Positions 39,895 to 48,336 of a stretch of 64,000 bases of DNA are shown in pieces. Location: positions 124,001-188,000 of the forward strand of contig NZ_JAUZQF010000017.1 of assembly GCF_030718205.1 (NCBI RefSeq). Reading direction: 5' to 3'. Within the stretch, counting starts at the first letter, position 1. The number at the start of each line of letters is the position of its first letter. The notes under the pieces are model-generated. The model was given only the letters and a program-made list of their open reading frames with translations, was not told the DNA's origin and did not search any database. This stretch comes from Nonomuraea turcica. Lineage in GTDB: Bacteria > Actinomycetota > Actinomycetes > Streptosporangiales > Streptosporangiaceae. The position numbers were made by a program, and so were the translations under genes.

Positions 39895-41328
39895 TCAGCA
39901 GGTGGAGTTGGTCTGCGTGAGCAGCGCCAGCCTCCACGGCAACGAGTTGTAGTCGCCGCTCGCGTTCGGGTCCATGCCCTGGTAGAGGTAGCGCATCTGG
40001 CACGGGCTGATGGTCAGCGTCTGGTCGTTGCTGTCGCGGATCATCTCGCCGTGGCTGATGTCCCTGGTCCAGGCGGTGCCGTCGAAGGTGACGTTGTTCG
40101 CGCGGGCGAACGGGTTGCTCTCGGTGTCGGCCAGTGGCGTCCACGTGCCGCCGATGCTCGTGGAGGTCCAGGAGCGGAAGTACCGCCTGCCGTCGGAGCC
40201 GATGGCCTCCACCAGCAGCAGATACTGGTTCGTGCCCTTGACCTTGTAGATGTTGCTGGCCTCCCACAGCCGGTACTTGTTGGAGTCCTGCAGCACGATC
40301 TGCGTGTTGGTGAAGCCGTTGGGGAAGTTCGCCACCGTCGTCTCCGAGCGGTAGAGGTGGCCGTTGTCATCGGAGGAGAACAGGTAGCACTTGGCGGTGT
40401 CGCAGATGACCCACATGTCGACCCAGTAGCCGGAGCCGATGTTCTGCCGGATGATGTCCGGCATGCTCGAGTAGAAGTGCTGCGGCGCGCTCCAGGACCG
40501 CGGGTTGGAGATGTCGGTCGTGGTCGAGTACGAGGCGTTGCCGGTCTGGTAGACCAGGTACCACCTGTTCTGCGGCGCGAAGTAGAACACCTGCGGCGCG
40601 GCCCGGTAACCGGTGCCGATCGCGCTCTGGTCCAGGTAGTGGTGCTGCGCGGCGCCGGCCTGGGCCCAGTCGGTGAAGTTCGTGTAGACCAGGTTGTAGC
40701 CGGCGCTGCTGGCGGTGCTGGCGAAGACGTGCCAGCGGCCGTTGTGGTAGACGACCGATGGGTCCTTGACCGCCGCGATGTTGCTGTGGGCGGCGTCGGG
40801 CTTGGGAGCGATCAGCGCGCCGGTGGAGCGCCAGCGGAAGCTGCTCGGCAGCGTGCCGGTGCCGCCCGTGGGCGTGACCGTGGGCGTGACCGTCGGCGTC
40901 GCGGTCGGCGTGCTGCCGCCGGTGCAGGGGGTGCCGTTGAGCGCGAAGTCCGACGGCACCGGGTTGGCGGAGCCGTTCCACGAGCCGTTGAAGCCGAACG
41001 ACGTGCTCGCCCCGGTGGCGAGCGAGCCGTTGTAGGCGGCGTTGGAGACGGCGACCTGGGTGCCGGACTGCGCGACGGCGCCGTTCCACAGCTGCGTGAT
41101 CGTCTGCCCGGCGGTGAACGACCAGGTCACACGCCAGCCGGTGAGCGGATCACCCAGGTTGATAACGCTAACATTCACGCCGAAACCATTCGACCATTGG
41201 TTGGTCACCGTGTACTCCACACGGCAGCCGGGCGCGGCCTGCGCGGTCGGTGCGGCGATCAGGGCCAGGATGACCATCGTGGCGGCGGCCGCCGCGGCGA
41301 TCCAGGACCGGGGGCGGTTGAGATGCAC
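39895..41328 (-). CDS. secreted CBM2-GH62 alpha-L-arabinofuranosidase
   Basis: This 477-aa secreted enzyme removes arabinose from arabinoxylan. In order it has a signal peptide (1-31, ending TAQA), a CBM2 cellulose/xylan-binding module (about 33-137: CRVEYTVTNQWSNGFGVNVSVIN ... WSFTAGQTITQLWNG), a Thr-Pro linker (TPTATPTVTPTVTPTG) and a GH62 five-bladed propeller. The propeller includes FRWRSTGALIAPKPDAAHSNIAAVKDPSVVYHNGRWHVFAST, WYLVYQTGNASYSTT, and closing ISPCQMRYLYQGMDP. ATG 41328 gives the signal peptide. It is convergent with GH35 and divergent from the GDSL esterase across a region with two GAAACTTTC sites. Confidence 0.95.
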   Translation of the reverse strand: MHLNRPRSWIAAAAAATMVILALIAAPTAQAAPGCRVEYTVTNQWSNGFGVNVSVINLGDPLTGWRVTWSFTAGQTITQLWNGAVAQSGTQVAVSNAAYNGSLATGASTSFGFNGSWNGSANPVPSDFALNGTPCTGGSTPTATPTVTPTVTPTGGTGTLPSSFRWRSTGALIAPKPDAAHSNIAAVKDPSVVYHNGRWHVFASTASSAGYNLVYTNFTDWAQAGAAQHHYLDQSAIGTGYRAAPQVFYFAPQNRWYLVYQTGNASYSTTTDISNPRSWSAPQHFYSSMPDIIRQNIGSGYWVDMWVICDTAKCYLFSSDDNGHLYRSETTVANFPNGFTNTQIVLQDSNKYRLWEASNIYKVKGTNQYLLLVEAIGSDGRRYFRSWTSTSIGGTWTPLADTESNPFARANNVTFDGTAWTRDISHGEMIRDSNDQTLTISPCQMRYLYQGMDPNASGDYNSLPWRLALLTQTNSTC

Positions 41329-41393
41329 TGCGTCCTCCGTGTCATAGCCGGTGGTGGACGAGCGTCTCAGGGATATTTCCGGCTAATCAATCA

Positions 41394-41402
41394 GAAACTT
41401 TC
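41394..41402. promoter_or_regulatory. GAAACTTTC box 1 between GH62 and esterase genes
   Basis: GAAA-C-TTTC is a short palindrome; GAAA/TTTC palindromes of this kind are reported upstream of actinomycete xylanase genes. It lies 66 bp upstream of the GH62 start. A second copy is at 41462. Confidence 0.5.
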
Positions 41403-41461
41403 GGCCCCTATCGCTCCCGCCGCCTGCCTGGGACATCGTGGCAGGCGCGCGGCCGGCGAGG

Positions 41462-41472
41462 TGAAACTTTCA
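41462..41472. promoter_or_regulatory. TGAAACTTTCA box 2 between GH62 and esterase genes
   Basis: TGAAA-C-TTTCA is an extended version of the same palindrome, 79 bp upstream of the esterase ATG 41551 and 59 bp from the box-1 end. Two copies in one divergent intergenic region suggest joint control by a hemicellulose-responsive regulator encoded elsewhere. Confidence 0.5.
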
Positions 41473-41550
41473 ATGCCGGGTATGATCCCTTGCCGTCCGC
41501 GTGGAAATGATCGACACTCGGCGGAAATGTTTCGAGGAGCGAGGCGGGCC

Positions 41551-42810
41551 ATGGGCAGAGGGTTGAAGCTGGTGATCGTCGCGGCTCTCGGCGCCGGGGT
41601 GCTGACGACCTCGCCCGCGATCGGCGACGGCAACGCGCCGAACGGGCACTGGGTGGACACCTGGACCGCGATGCCGCAGCTCACCGAGCCCCACAACCTG
41701 CCGCCCGCGCCGTACACGGCAGGCAACCTGGTCATGGCCGACAGCACGCTGCGGCAGACCGTGCGGGTGTCGGCCGGCGGACAGCGAATACGGCTGCGCT
41801 TCTCCAACGCCTTCGGCGGCGCGCCCCTGCCCATCACCCGGGTCACCGTGGCATTCCCAGCCGGCGGCACGGCGGGCGTCAGCGCGATCCAGCCGGGCAC
41901 CGCCCGGCCGGTGACGTTCCACGGCCGTCCGTCCACGACCGTCCCCGCCGGCGCCCTGGTGGTGTCCGACCCGCTGGACCTGCAGCTGCCCGCAGGCTCC
42001 GTGCTGGCCGTGACCGTCTACCTCGCCGAGGGACAGGCCTCCAGCGCCATCACCTCGCACCCGGGCTCGCGCACCACCTCCTACCTGGCGAAGGGCAACC
42101 AGGCCGACGCCGAGGATCTCGCCGGGGCGACCCCCGTCGACCACTGGTACTTCCTCAGCTCCATCGAAGTGTGGTCCAAGCGCTCCACCGCGGCGCTCGT
42201 CCTGCTCGGGGACTCCCTGACCGACGGCAGGGGCTCCACCACCAACCTCAACAACCGCTGGCCCGACCAGCTCTTCGACCGGCTGGGCCGCTCCGGTCCT
42301 GCCATCGCCAACCAGGCGGCCGGCGGCAACCGGGTGCTGAACGACGGCCTCGGCCCGGCCGCCCTGGCCCGGCTGGACCGCGACGTGCTCGCCCGCAGCG
42401 GCGCAACATGGCTGATCGTCTTCGAGGGCGTCAACGACATCGGCACCGCCCCGGCCACGCAGGATGCCCAGAAGAAGGTCGCCGACGAGCTGATCGCCGC
42501 CTACGACCAGATCATCGTCCGGGCCCAGGCACGGGGCCTGGCCGTCTACGGGGCGACGCTCACCCCCTTCGGCGGCAACTCCTACGACGACGCCCAAGGG
42601 CTCAGGGACGCGACCCGGCAGGCGGTCAACGACTGGATCCGCACGAGCGGCAGGTTCGACGCCGTGATCGACTTCGACCGGGCGGTCCGCGATCCTGCCG
42701 ACCCCCGGCGGCTGCTGACGTCGTACGACGTGGGCGACGGCCTGCATCTGAGCCCGGCCGGCTACCAGGCACTCGCGCACGCCGTGCCCGCCCGGTTGTT
42801 CCACCGGTGA
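41551..42810 (+). CDS. secreted SGNH/GDSL hydrolase (esterase)
   Basis: This 419-aa secreted esterase starts with a signal peptide (MGRGLKLVIVAALGAGVLTTSPAIG). A beta-rich N-terminal domain (about 30-190) is followed by the SGNH hydrolase domain. Block I is LLGDSLTDGRGS with the nucleophile Ser, block II GGNRVLND with Gly, block III FEGVNDIG with Asn, and block V DGLHLSPAGYQALA with Asp/His. The closest described architecture is that of secreted actinomycete GDSL proteins of about 400 aa. An in-frame ATG at 41527 is an alternative start. Its position next to GH62 suggests action on acylated xylan or another plant polymer; substrate unproven. Confidence 0.9.
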   Translation: MGRGLKLVIVAALGAGVLTTSPAIGDGNAPNGHWVDTWTAMPQLTEPHNLPPAPYTAGNLVMADSTLRQTVRVSAGGQRIRLRFSNAFGGAPLPITRVTVAFPAGGTAGVSAIQPGTARPVTFHGRPSTTVPAGALVVSDPLDLQLPAGSVLAVTVYLAEGQASSAITSHPGSRTTSYLAKGNQADAEDLAGATPVDHWYFLSSIEVWSKRSTAALVLLGDSLTDGRGSTTNLNNRWPDQLFDRLGRSGPAIANQAAGGNRVLNDGLGPAALARLDRDVLARSGATWLIVFEGVNDIGTAPATQDAQKKVADELIAAYDQIIVRAQARGLAVYGATLTPFGGNSYDDAQGLRDATRQAVNDWIRTSGRFDAVIDFDRAVRDPADPRRLLTSYDVGDGLHLSPAGYQALAHAVPARLFHR

Positions 42811-42819
42811 CGGACGCGC

Positions 42820-44064
42820 TCACATCGTGAGCTGGTGCCGGCGCTCGCTGCGCCACTCGACCGTCAGCACGGTCGCGTCGTCCTGCAGGCGGCCGCTCTG
42901 GTGCCGCAGGATGGCCTGGATCAGCCGGCGCAGCGTCTCCGGCGCCGACACGCCGTCGGCCTCCTGGCGGATGACGAAGTCGACGAAGCGCTCCAGCCCG
43001 AAGGTCTCCCCGTCCGGGCTCTGCGCCTCGATGATGCCGTCGGTGTAAAACAGCAGCCGGTCGCCGCGCTGCAGCTGGTAACGGAGCAGACCCGTGGAGA
43101 TCCCCAGACCGAACCCCATCGGCGGGTCCGGGATGGGGGCGCTTTCCAGCGTGGTCACGCACTGGCCGCCGCGGATCACCAGCGGCGGATGGTGGCCGCG
43201 GTTGACCCAGCTCAGCTGCCCCGTACGCAGGTCCAGGCAGGCCAGAATGCCGGTGGCGAACCGGCCGGTGAAATGCTCCTTGATCGCCGCGTCCACGGCC
43301 TCGCTGATCGCGGGCAGCTCCATCCCCAGGCGGCGGTTGTGGCGGCACGACCCCATGGCGACGCTGGCGGTCAGCCCGGCCGACGTGTCGTGCCCCATCG
43401 CGTCGAACAGCGCCAGATGCAGCAGGGAGCCGTCGACCGCGTAGTCGTAGGCGTCGCCGCCCATCTCGTAGGCGGGCTCGAGCGCGGCGCTGACCACCAC
43501 GTCGTCGCTGGCGAACGTGCCCGGCGGCAGCAGGGTCCACATCACCTCGGCCGACAGGGTCATCGGCCGGGCGCGGACCAGCCGGGCGAACGAGTCGCTG
43601 TGCGGCCGCTTGCTGATCATCAGCACCGCCACCAGGGACGCCAGCTGCTTGACCCGCCATTCGACCAGCTCGTCGTAGGCGGACACGGTCGCCCCCAGCA
43701 CCCCGACCCGCTCGGTCCCGTCCAGCAACGGCACCCACAACCGCCGCCCATCACCCGCCGGCACGGTCTTGGCCTGGACGATCTCCACGACGCGGAACGC
43801 GCGGCCCGCCATCGTGCTGTCGATCCTCATGGGCTCGAGCGGCTCCCCGGACGGGCCCAGCTGCCCCGGCAGCGGCACCAGGAGGAGTTGCTGCAGATCG
43901 GTGGCGTAGATCACGGTGTCGGAGCAGCCGAGCAGCCGGGCATGGGCGGCCACCAGGGCCGGCAGGTCCTCCATCGCGGCCAGGTGCGTGGCCTCGAGCA
44001 AACCGCCCAGCGTACGCTCACCGTCACTTTGCAACGGCTCCTCCTCCCCCGTGCAGTGACCCAT
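42820..44064 (-). CDS. GAF-PP2C (SpoIIE-type) serine phosphatase
   Basis: This 414-aa protein combines an N-terminal GAF-like sensor domain (about 15-155: LVAAHARLLGCSDTVIYATDLQQ... RVGVLGATVSAY) with a PP2C/SpoIIE phosphatase domain. The latter has EPAYEMGGDAYDYAVDG, LHLALFDAMGHDTSAGL, FATGILACLDLRTGQLSWVNRGHHPPL, and DRLLFYTDGIIEAQ...DDATVLTVEW. The metal-binding aspartates are in place. Such proteins usually dephosphorylate anti-anti-sigma factors and so control sigma-factor release, but no partner genes are adjacent. The start is uncertain: ATG 44064, or TTG 44034 which follows GGAGGAGGAG. Convergent with the esterase gene. Confidence 0.9.
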   Translation of the reverse strand: MGHCTGEEEPLQSDGERTLGGLLEATHLAAMEDLPALVAAHARLLGCSDTVIYATDLQQLLLVPLPGQLGPSGEPLEPMRIDSTMAGRAFRVVEIVQAKTVPAGDGRRLWVPLLDGTERVGVLGATVSAYDELVEWRVKQLASLVAVLMISKRPHSDSFARLVRARPMTLSAEVMWTLLPPGTFASDDVVVSAALEPAYEMGGDAYDYAVDGSLLHLALFDAMGHDTSAGLTASVAMGSCRHNRRLGMELPAISEAVDAAIKEHFTGRFATGILACLDLRTGQLSWVNRGHHPPLVIRGGQCVTTLESAPIPDPPMGFGLGISTGLLRYQLQRGDRLLFYTDGIIEAQSPDGETFGLERFVDFVIRQEADGVSAPETLRRLIQAILRHQSGRLQDDATVLTVEWRSERRHQLTM

Positions 44065-44115
44065 ACCCCGCCCACCGCCCGTCACCCAGCGCGACCAGGG
44101 CGGCAGCGGCGGGGG

Positions 44116-45888
44116 TCAGCGCCAGCCGAGCTCGTCGTAGAAGGCGTCGCGCGCCCGCGCGAACGCCTCCCGGTCCAGCACGGCGCCCTTGTAAGGCCCT
44201 TCGGCGACCGGCTCGTCGTGCATCCGCGCGGGCAGCTGGTCGCGCCCGCCCATGCCCTCGCGGGCGGCGTACGCCCGCAGCTCGTCGAGCCGCCGCTGCC
44301 CGGCCGCCAGCAGGTCCTCCAGCGTGAAGTCCCGGCCGTGCACGGCGGTGACGAGCGCGGTCAGGCGATCGATGGTCAGCGGCCTGGTGGGGGAGGAGGC
44401 GAACACGCACAGGTTGAGCGCGTCCAGCCCGCTCCACAACCGCAGCAGGCGGGCGCTGCGCCGCCCCCGCTCGGCGTCGAGCACGCCCGCGGGCGCTGGC
44501 CGGGCTCCGATCCTGGCGGCCTCGGGGAAGCTGTAGGCGAGCCCCGCGACGGGATCGAAGTCGAGATCGTGCTCCAAAGCGTCGTAGCGGGGCCCGTTGG
44601 GGGCGAGGGCGTACCCGAGCCCGATCCCCGGCTGGATGCGCGGGTCGAAGCAGGGCAACTCGGCGCCCTTGACGGTCATCGCGTACGGCGCGGTCTGCGG
44701 CCCGAGCCGCGCGGCGGCCCGGGCCGCCCCCTCGGCCAGCAGGTCGCCGAGGTCGCCCGCGCGCCGCGCGACGTCCCTGATCAGCCCGGGCAGTGCCGCG
44801 GCGTCGCCGAACGCGGGCCCGCCCGGCAGCAGCCCGCGCTCGGCGCACTCCATCGCGAAGGCCAGCGTCCCGCCGAGGGAGACCTGGTCGAGCCCGAGAT
44901 CGTTACAGAGGGCGTTGGCGTCCAGCACGGTGTCGAGGTCGTCGATCCCGAGATTCCACCCCAGCGACAGGAACGCCTCCTGCCCGAGCCCGCCGGACCT
45001 GCGCTCGTCCGCGGACGGAGAGGCGTACACCTTGAGGCAGTCGTTCGGGCACCCGGGACAGGCGCCCCTGAGCGCCACCGCCCGGCCGTTGTAGTCCCGC
45101 ACGCCGGGAACCCGCAATCCCCCTGGCAGCGTGAAGTTCCGGACGGAGGCGTACCCGGGGACCGGCGGCTCCCCGGCCCAGCCGGCGAACCCCGGCTCGC
45201 CGGCCTGGAGGGCGGCCAGCGGGTTGCCGGCGATCGCGTCACGGTAGTAGTGGTCGATCGCGGCGACCGCCGCCGGATCGGCGACCTCGGCCGGCGCGTC
45301 GCCCACGCACACGATCGCCTTGAGGTTCTTGGCGCCGAACACCGCGCCGATCCCATACCGCCCGGCGGCGTAGGCGTAGTCGGTGACGACGCTCGCGTAC
45401 CGGACGAGGTTCTCCCCGGCCGGCCCGATCGCCGCGACGTGCGCGCCCTGTCCGTGCCGCGCCCGGAGCGCGTCGGTGGTGGCGGCGGTGCCCAGACCGC
45501 GCAACTCCCCGGCCTCGTGACACGAGACCTCGCCATCGCGGACCACCAGGTAGGAAAGCCGCTCGGCGCGCCCCGTCACCGCCAGCGCCTCGACACCGGC
45601 GCCCCGCATTCCCGCCGCGAACGGCCCCAGCGCATGCGCCTCCCCGGCCACCCCGGTCAACGGCGACTTGGCCAGGAAGACGCCCTTGGCCAGGCCGGGC
45701 GCGCGCGTCCCGCCGAGCATCCCCGCCGCCACGAACACCAACGCCCGCGGGTCGAAGGGGTCGAGCCCGGCGGGGATGCGCTCGGCAAGCAACCGCAGAC
45801 CGAGTATGGACCCGCCGTAATGCCCCGGCTCGCCGAAGCGGTGCTCACGCTCGACGGTCCCGCTGGTCAGATCGACGATCAACGGCAC
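44116..45888 (-). CDS. aldehyde:ferredoxin oxidoreductase-family tungstopterin protein
   Basis: This 590-aa member of the AOR family would bind a tungsten- or molybdenum-bis-pterin and one 4Fe-4S cluster, and oxidise aldehydes with ferredoxin. The N-terminal domain has YGGSILGLRLLAERIPAGLDPFDPRALVFVAAGMLGGTRAPGLAKGVFLAKSPLTG. The middle has GIGAVFGAKNLKAIVCVG and the cluster loop ACPGCPNDCLKVY. The fourth cluster ligand is probably Cys in LNLCVFASS. Length matches the family (about 600). ATG 45888 follows GGGAGG. It stands alone; no ferredoxin or pterin-biosynthesis gene is near. Such enzymes are best known from anaerobes and archaea; their presence in an aerobic actinomycete is less usual. 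Confidence 0.9.
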   Translation of the reverse strand: MPLIVDLTSGTVEREHRFGEPGHYGGSILGLRLLAERIPAGLDPFDPRALVFVAAGMLGGTRAPGLAKGVFLAKSPLTGVAGEAHALGPFAAGMRGAGVEALAVTGRAERLSYLVVRDGEVSCHEAGELRGLGTAATTDALRARHGQGAHVAAIGPAGENLVRYASVVTDYAYAAGRYGIGAVFGAKNLKAIVCVGDAPAEVADPAAVAAIDHYYRDAIAGNPLAALQAGEPGFAGWAGEPPVPGYASVRNFTLPGGLRVPGVRDYNGRAVALRGACPGCPNDCLKVYASPSADERRSGGLGQEAFLSLGWNLGIDDLDTVLDANALCNDLGLDQVSLGGTLAFAMECAERGLLPGGPAFGDAAALPGLIRDVARRAGDLGDLLAEGAARAAARLGPQTAPYAMTVKGAELPCFDPRIQPGIGLGYALAPNGPRYDALEHDLDFDPVAGLAYSFPEAARIGARPAPAGVLDAERGRRSARLLRLWSGLDALNLCVFASSPTRPLTIDRLTALVTAVHGRDFTLEDLLAAGQRRLDELRAYAAREGMGGRDQLPARMHDEPVAEGPYKGAVLDREAFARARDAFYDELGWR

Positions 45889-46065
45889 GGCACGACCTCC
45901 CTTAAACGCTGCGGCGGCACACCATCACACAACACTTGCGCGTCGCAAGCCCAGCTGCGGGCAGGGGAGCCGGATGAAACGCTTCTTCAAGGCCATGCTG
46001 CCGCACCGGCCGGCACGTTCGTCCCGCGACGGTGACCGCGGGGCGAACCAGGGAGGGACGTCCAG

Positions 46066-46836
46066 ATGACAGGAACCGTCGCCGTCGTGACCGGAGCCGC
46101 GCGTGGCGTGGGCCGCGGCATCGCGCTCGTCCTCGGCGAGACCGGGGCGACCGTCTACGTCACCGACCGCGAGAGCCGTGATCAGCGCCACTCCGATCTG
46201 CCGGGCGCGGTCGAGGACACCGCCGAGCAGGTGGACGAGCGCGGCGGGCGCGGCGTTCCCGTCCACGTCGACCACGCCGACGACCAGGCCGTAGAAGTGC
46301 TCTTCCAGCGGGTACGCGCCGAGCACGGCGGCCTCGACCTGCTGGTCGCGAACGCGTTCGACGGCAACGCCCTGCCGTTCCACGGCGGGCCGTTCTGGAC
46401 GCTCCCGCTCGACCACTGGCACAACATGATGCACCTTGGGGTACGCAGCCACCTCGTGTCCGCGTGGCACGCCGCCCCGCTGCTGATTGAGCGGCGGGGC
46501 CTGGTCGTGCTCACCGGGTACGCCGACGCGTCCGCGGAGGTGATCGCCGGTCACGTCTTCTACGACCTGGCCATGACGAGCGTCGCCCGCCTGGCCCGTA
46601 CTCTCGCCCACGACCTGCGCCCGCACGGCGTCACCGCGCTCGCCCTGTCACCCGGCCTCACCCGCACGGAGGCGATCGTCGCGGTGCTCGGCGACGACCT
46701 GCCGGGCAGCGACTCGGTGGAGTTCCCCGGCCGGGCCGTTCGCGCCCTGCTGGAGGACCCCGGCGTGGCCCGGCACTCGGGCCGCACGCTCACCGTCGCC
46801 GACCTCGCCAAGGAGTACGCCTTCACCGACGTCTGA
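46066..46836 (+). CDS. short-chain dehydrogenase/reductase lacking the catalytic lysine
   Basis: This 256-aa Rossmann-fold SDR has the cofactor motif TGAARGVGRG (9-18) and VANAFDG in place of NNAG. It also has the helix containing Tyr166. The catalytic YxxxK is YDLAM: Met170 stands where Lys is expected (codon ATG, one base from AAG). The Ser of the triad (about 156) is present. With no lysine, normal dehydrogenase chemistry is doubtful, so this may be a non-catalytic homologue or carry a recent mutation. It resembles DHRS1-like SDRs. GGGAGGGACGTCC precedes ATG 46066. It is divergent from the AOR gene. Confidence 0.88.
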   Translation: MTGTVAVVTGAARGVGRGIALVLGETGATVYVTDRESRDQRHSDLPGAVEDTAEQVDERGGRGVPVHVDHADDQAVEVLFQRVRAEHGGLDLLVANAFDGNALPFHGGPFWTLPLDHWHNMMHLGVRSHLVSAWHAAPLLIERRGLVVLTGYADASAEVIAGHVFYDLAMTSVARLARTLAHDLRPHGVTALALSPGLTRTEAIVAVLGDDLPGSDSVEFPGRAVRALLEDPGVARHSGRTLTVADLAKEYAFTDV

Positions 46837-46911
46837 CCGCGGATTTCCCGGACCTCTCCGGGCGATCCACACGATAAGGCATGGGTTCGCTGCCTTACCA
46901 AGAGCCGCAGA

Positions 46912-47275
46912 AAGCCATCGGCCTTCAGGCCGTGGATGAATGCGTGCCCGCCAGGGGATGGCCCGCCGAAGGCGGGGCAGACCGGAGCGCACAGCGCGGA
47001 CCCAGAACCTTGACGAAATCACTTGCAGTAGTGACGTGGCCGGGTCCATCATCGCTGATTATCGAACGAGTGAGCGATAATCAAGCCACACGGGAGATCG
47101 CTTTTATGGAACAAGGCGGCCGGGCTGGTCGTCTCAGGACGTGGAGACTTCGGGGTTGCCCGGTCTGTGAAGCGTCAAGCACCCCGTTCCATCACCCATG
47201 GCGTCCAACGCCGCGGGTTGCCGCCGAAGGCGGCACGGGAATCCTCGTCCCTTCAGGGCGAGGTGCAGGTCAAGA
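46912..47275 (+). mobile_element. IS605/TnpB-type element relic (internal deletion)
   Basis: The right part (about 47118-47275) looks like the 3' end of an actinomycete tnpB gene plus its omega-RNA end. It has VVSGRGD / VKRQAPRS-type residual coding, a GCCGCC-GAA-GGCGGC hairpin (47219-47235), then GGGAATCCTCGTCCCTTCAG with a terminal hairpin (47243-47263) and GGTCAAG. The left part has a CGGCC-TTCA-GGCCG hairpin (46919-46932) followed by GTGGATGAA, also seen at IS605-group element ends. The transposase body is missing. The element end touches the stop codon of the 86-aa gene. Identification is from memory of these motifs, not a database match. Confidence 0.45.
47056..47083. repeat. 9-bp inverted repeat within the relic region
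   Basis: TGATTATCG (47056-47064) and CGATAATCA (47075-47083) form a perfect 9-bp dyad around a 10-nt loop in AT-rich DNA. It is 23 bp upstream of an ATG (47106) that has GGGAGAT before it. It could be an operator or recombination site of the lost gene. Confidence 0.5.
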
Positions 47276-47530
47276 AAGCTTCTCGAAGAAGAACTCGTGC
47301 TTCAGGAACGACGTGTCGTATTCGCTGCCGGGATACGGTGGGATGAGCTGCGAGGCCTGGAACAGCCGCCAGCCGTCGCGCAGGGCGTCCACCCCGGTCT
47401 CGTACGGCGGCTCGTCCCCGTCCCCCGCGGTCGGATGGGTACGCCCGGTGCCGTCGTAGGAGGACCAGCCCACCACGGGGGCGTCGAGCGCGGAGGTGGC
47501 CAGGTAGAGAACGAGGACCTGCTGCTTCAT
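47270..47530 (-). CDS. small conserved-looking protein coupled to PhyH dioxygenase
   Basis: This 86-aa protein, MKQQVLVLYLATSALDAPVV..., ends YDTSFLKHEFFFEKLS. It has no signal peptide, transmembrane segment or known motif. It looks like a folded cytosolic domain rather than a chance frame: aromatic-rich C-terminus and strong GC3. ATG 47530 overlaps the stop of the PhyH gene by 4 bp, so it is translationally coupled and probably works with it, for instance as a second subunit. Its stop codon is supplied at the edge of the IS605-type relic, so the original C-terminus may have been altered by the insertion. Confidence 0.6.
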   Translation of the reverse strand: MKQQVLVLYLATSALDAPVVGWSSYDGTGRTHPTAGDGDEPPYETGVDALRDGWRLFQASQLIPPYPGSEYDTSFLKHEFFFEKLS

Positions 47531-48336
47531 GCGACGACCCTCCCGGGGCGGTTGTTCACGCGTGTCGTCCAGTAGTCGATGTCGAAAGCCGGGGCGGCGG
47601 TCATCGCCCGCCACAGGCGCACCCGGTTGTGGATCTCCAGCCGCCCTGTCGCGTGCTCGTACCAGGGGAAACGCCGGTTCAGCTCGTCGGTCACGGCCGG
47701 GTCGGCCAGGTCGGAGGTGTCCCAGAGGCGCACCTGCGGCACGGTCGGGTTGAAACGGATCTTGAACATGTACCGGCGCTGGTCGCTGTCGTTGCGGCGG
47801 CCGCCGTGCCAGATGCCGTGGTGCAGCAGCATCACGGTCCCGGGCGGGCAGGTGAGCCGGGTCTGCCCGCGCAGGTTCTGGTAGCGGCCGGTGTCGCTCT
47901 CGTTGATGCGGCGCAGGTGGCTGCCCGGCACCACCAGGGTGCCGCCCATGTCCGCGGTCACCTCGCGCGGGTAGTACATGAGCTGCACGTCGAAGGCGTC
48001 CATGCGGGTGTCGATGATGGCGTCGGCGTGCAGCGGCTGGGCCTCGCCGCCGTGCGGCTCGCGCACGTGCACGGCGTGGTGGTCGACGGTCGGGTCCGGG
48101 CCGACGAGGGAGCGCAGGGCTCCGGCGACCGCGGGCACCTCGACCAGCCTGCGGGCGAAGGACCCTTCGGGGAAGGCGACGTCGAGCGGGGTCCCGTACG
48201 GCACGTGGGGGATGCCCGCCTCCAGCACGTCGATCGCCTGCTCGTTCAGCTCGTCCGGGACGACCCCGTCGAGCCGCAGGTAGCCGGCCGCCACGAACCC
48301 GGCCACCTGCGCCGAAGTCAGCAAAGTGGTTCGCAT
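47527..48336 (-). CDS. phytanoyl-CoA dioxygenase (PhyH) family protein
   Basis: This 269-aa Fe(II)/2-oxoglutarate-dependent oxygenase of the PhyH family hydroxylates an organic substrate. The iron ligands are the HxD pair His103/Asp105 (PLHADAIID) and probably His177 (HHGIWHGGRRN). The 2-oxoglutarate-binding Arg follows in the RRYMFKIRF region. GTLVVPGSHLRRI is typical of the family. ATG 48336 is the natural start. It is divergent from an AraC regulator 85 bp away and coupled to the 86-aa gene downstream. PhyH proteins next to AraC regulators often act in compound catabolism; the substrate is unknown. Confidence 0.9.
   Translation of the reverse strand: MRTTLLTSAQVAGFVAAGYLRLDGVVPDELNEQAIDVLEAGIPHVPYGTPLDVAFPEGSFARRLVEVPAVAGALRSLVGPDPTVDHHAVHVREPHGGEAQPLHADAIIDTRMDAFDVQLMYYPREVTADMGGTLVVPGSHLRRINESDTGRYQNLRGQTRLTCPPGTVMLLHHGIWHGGRRNDSDQRRYMFKIRFNPTVPQVRLWDTSDLADPAVTDELNRRFPWYEHATGRLEIHNRVRLWRAMTAAPAFDIDYWTTRVNNRPGRVVA

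Noticed and set aside
40880..40915. GTGACCGTGGGC-type repeats
   Set aside because: They encode the Thr-Pro linker between CBM2 and GH62 and need no other explanation.
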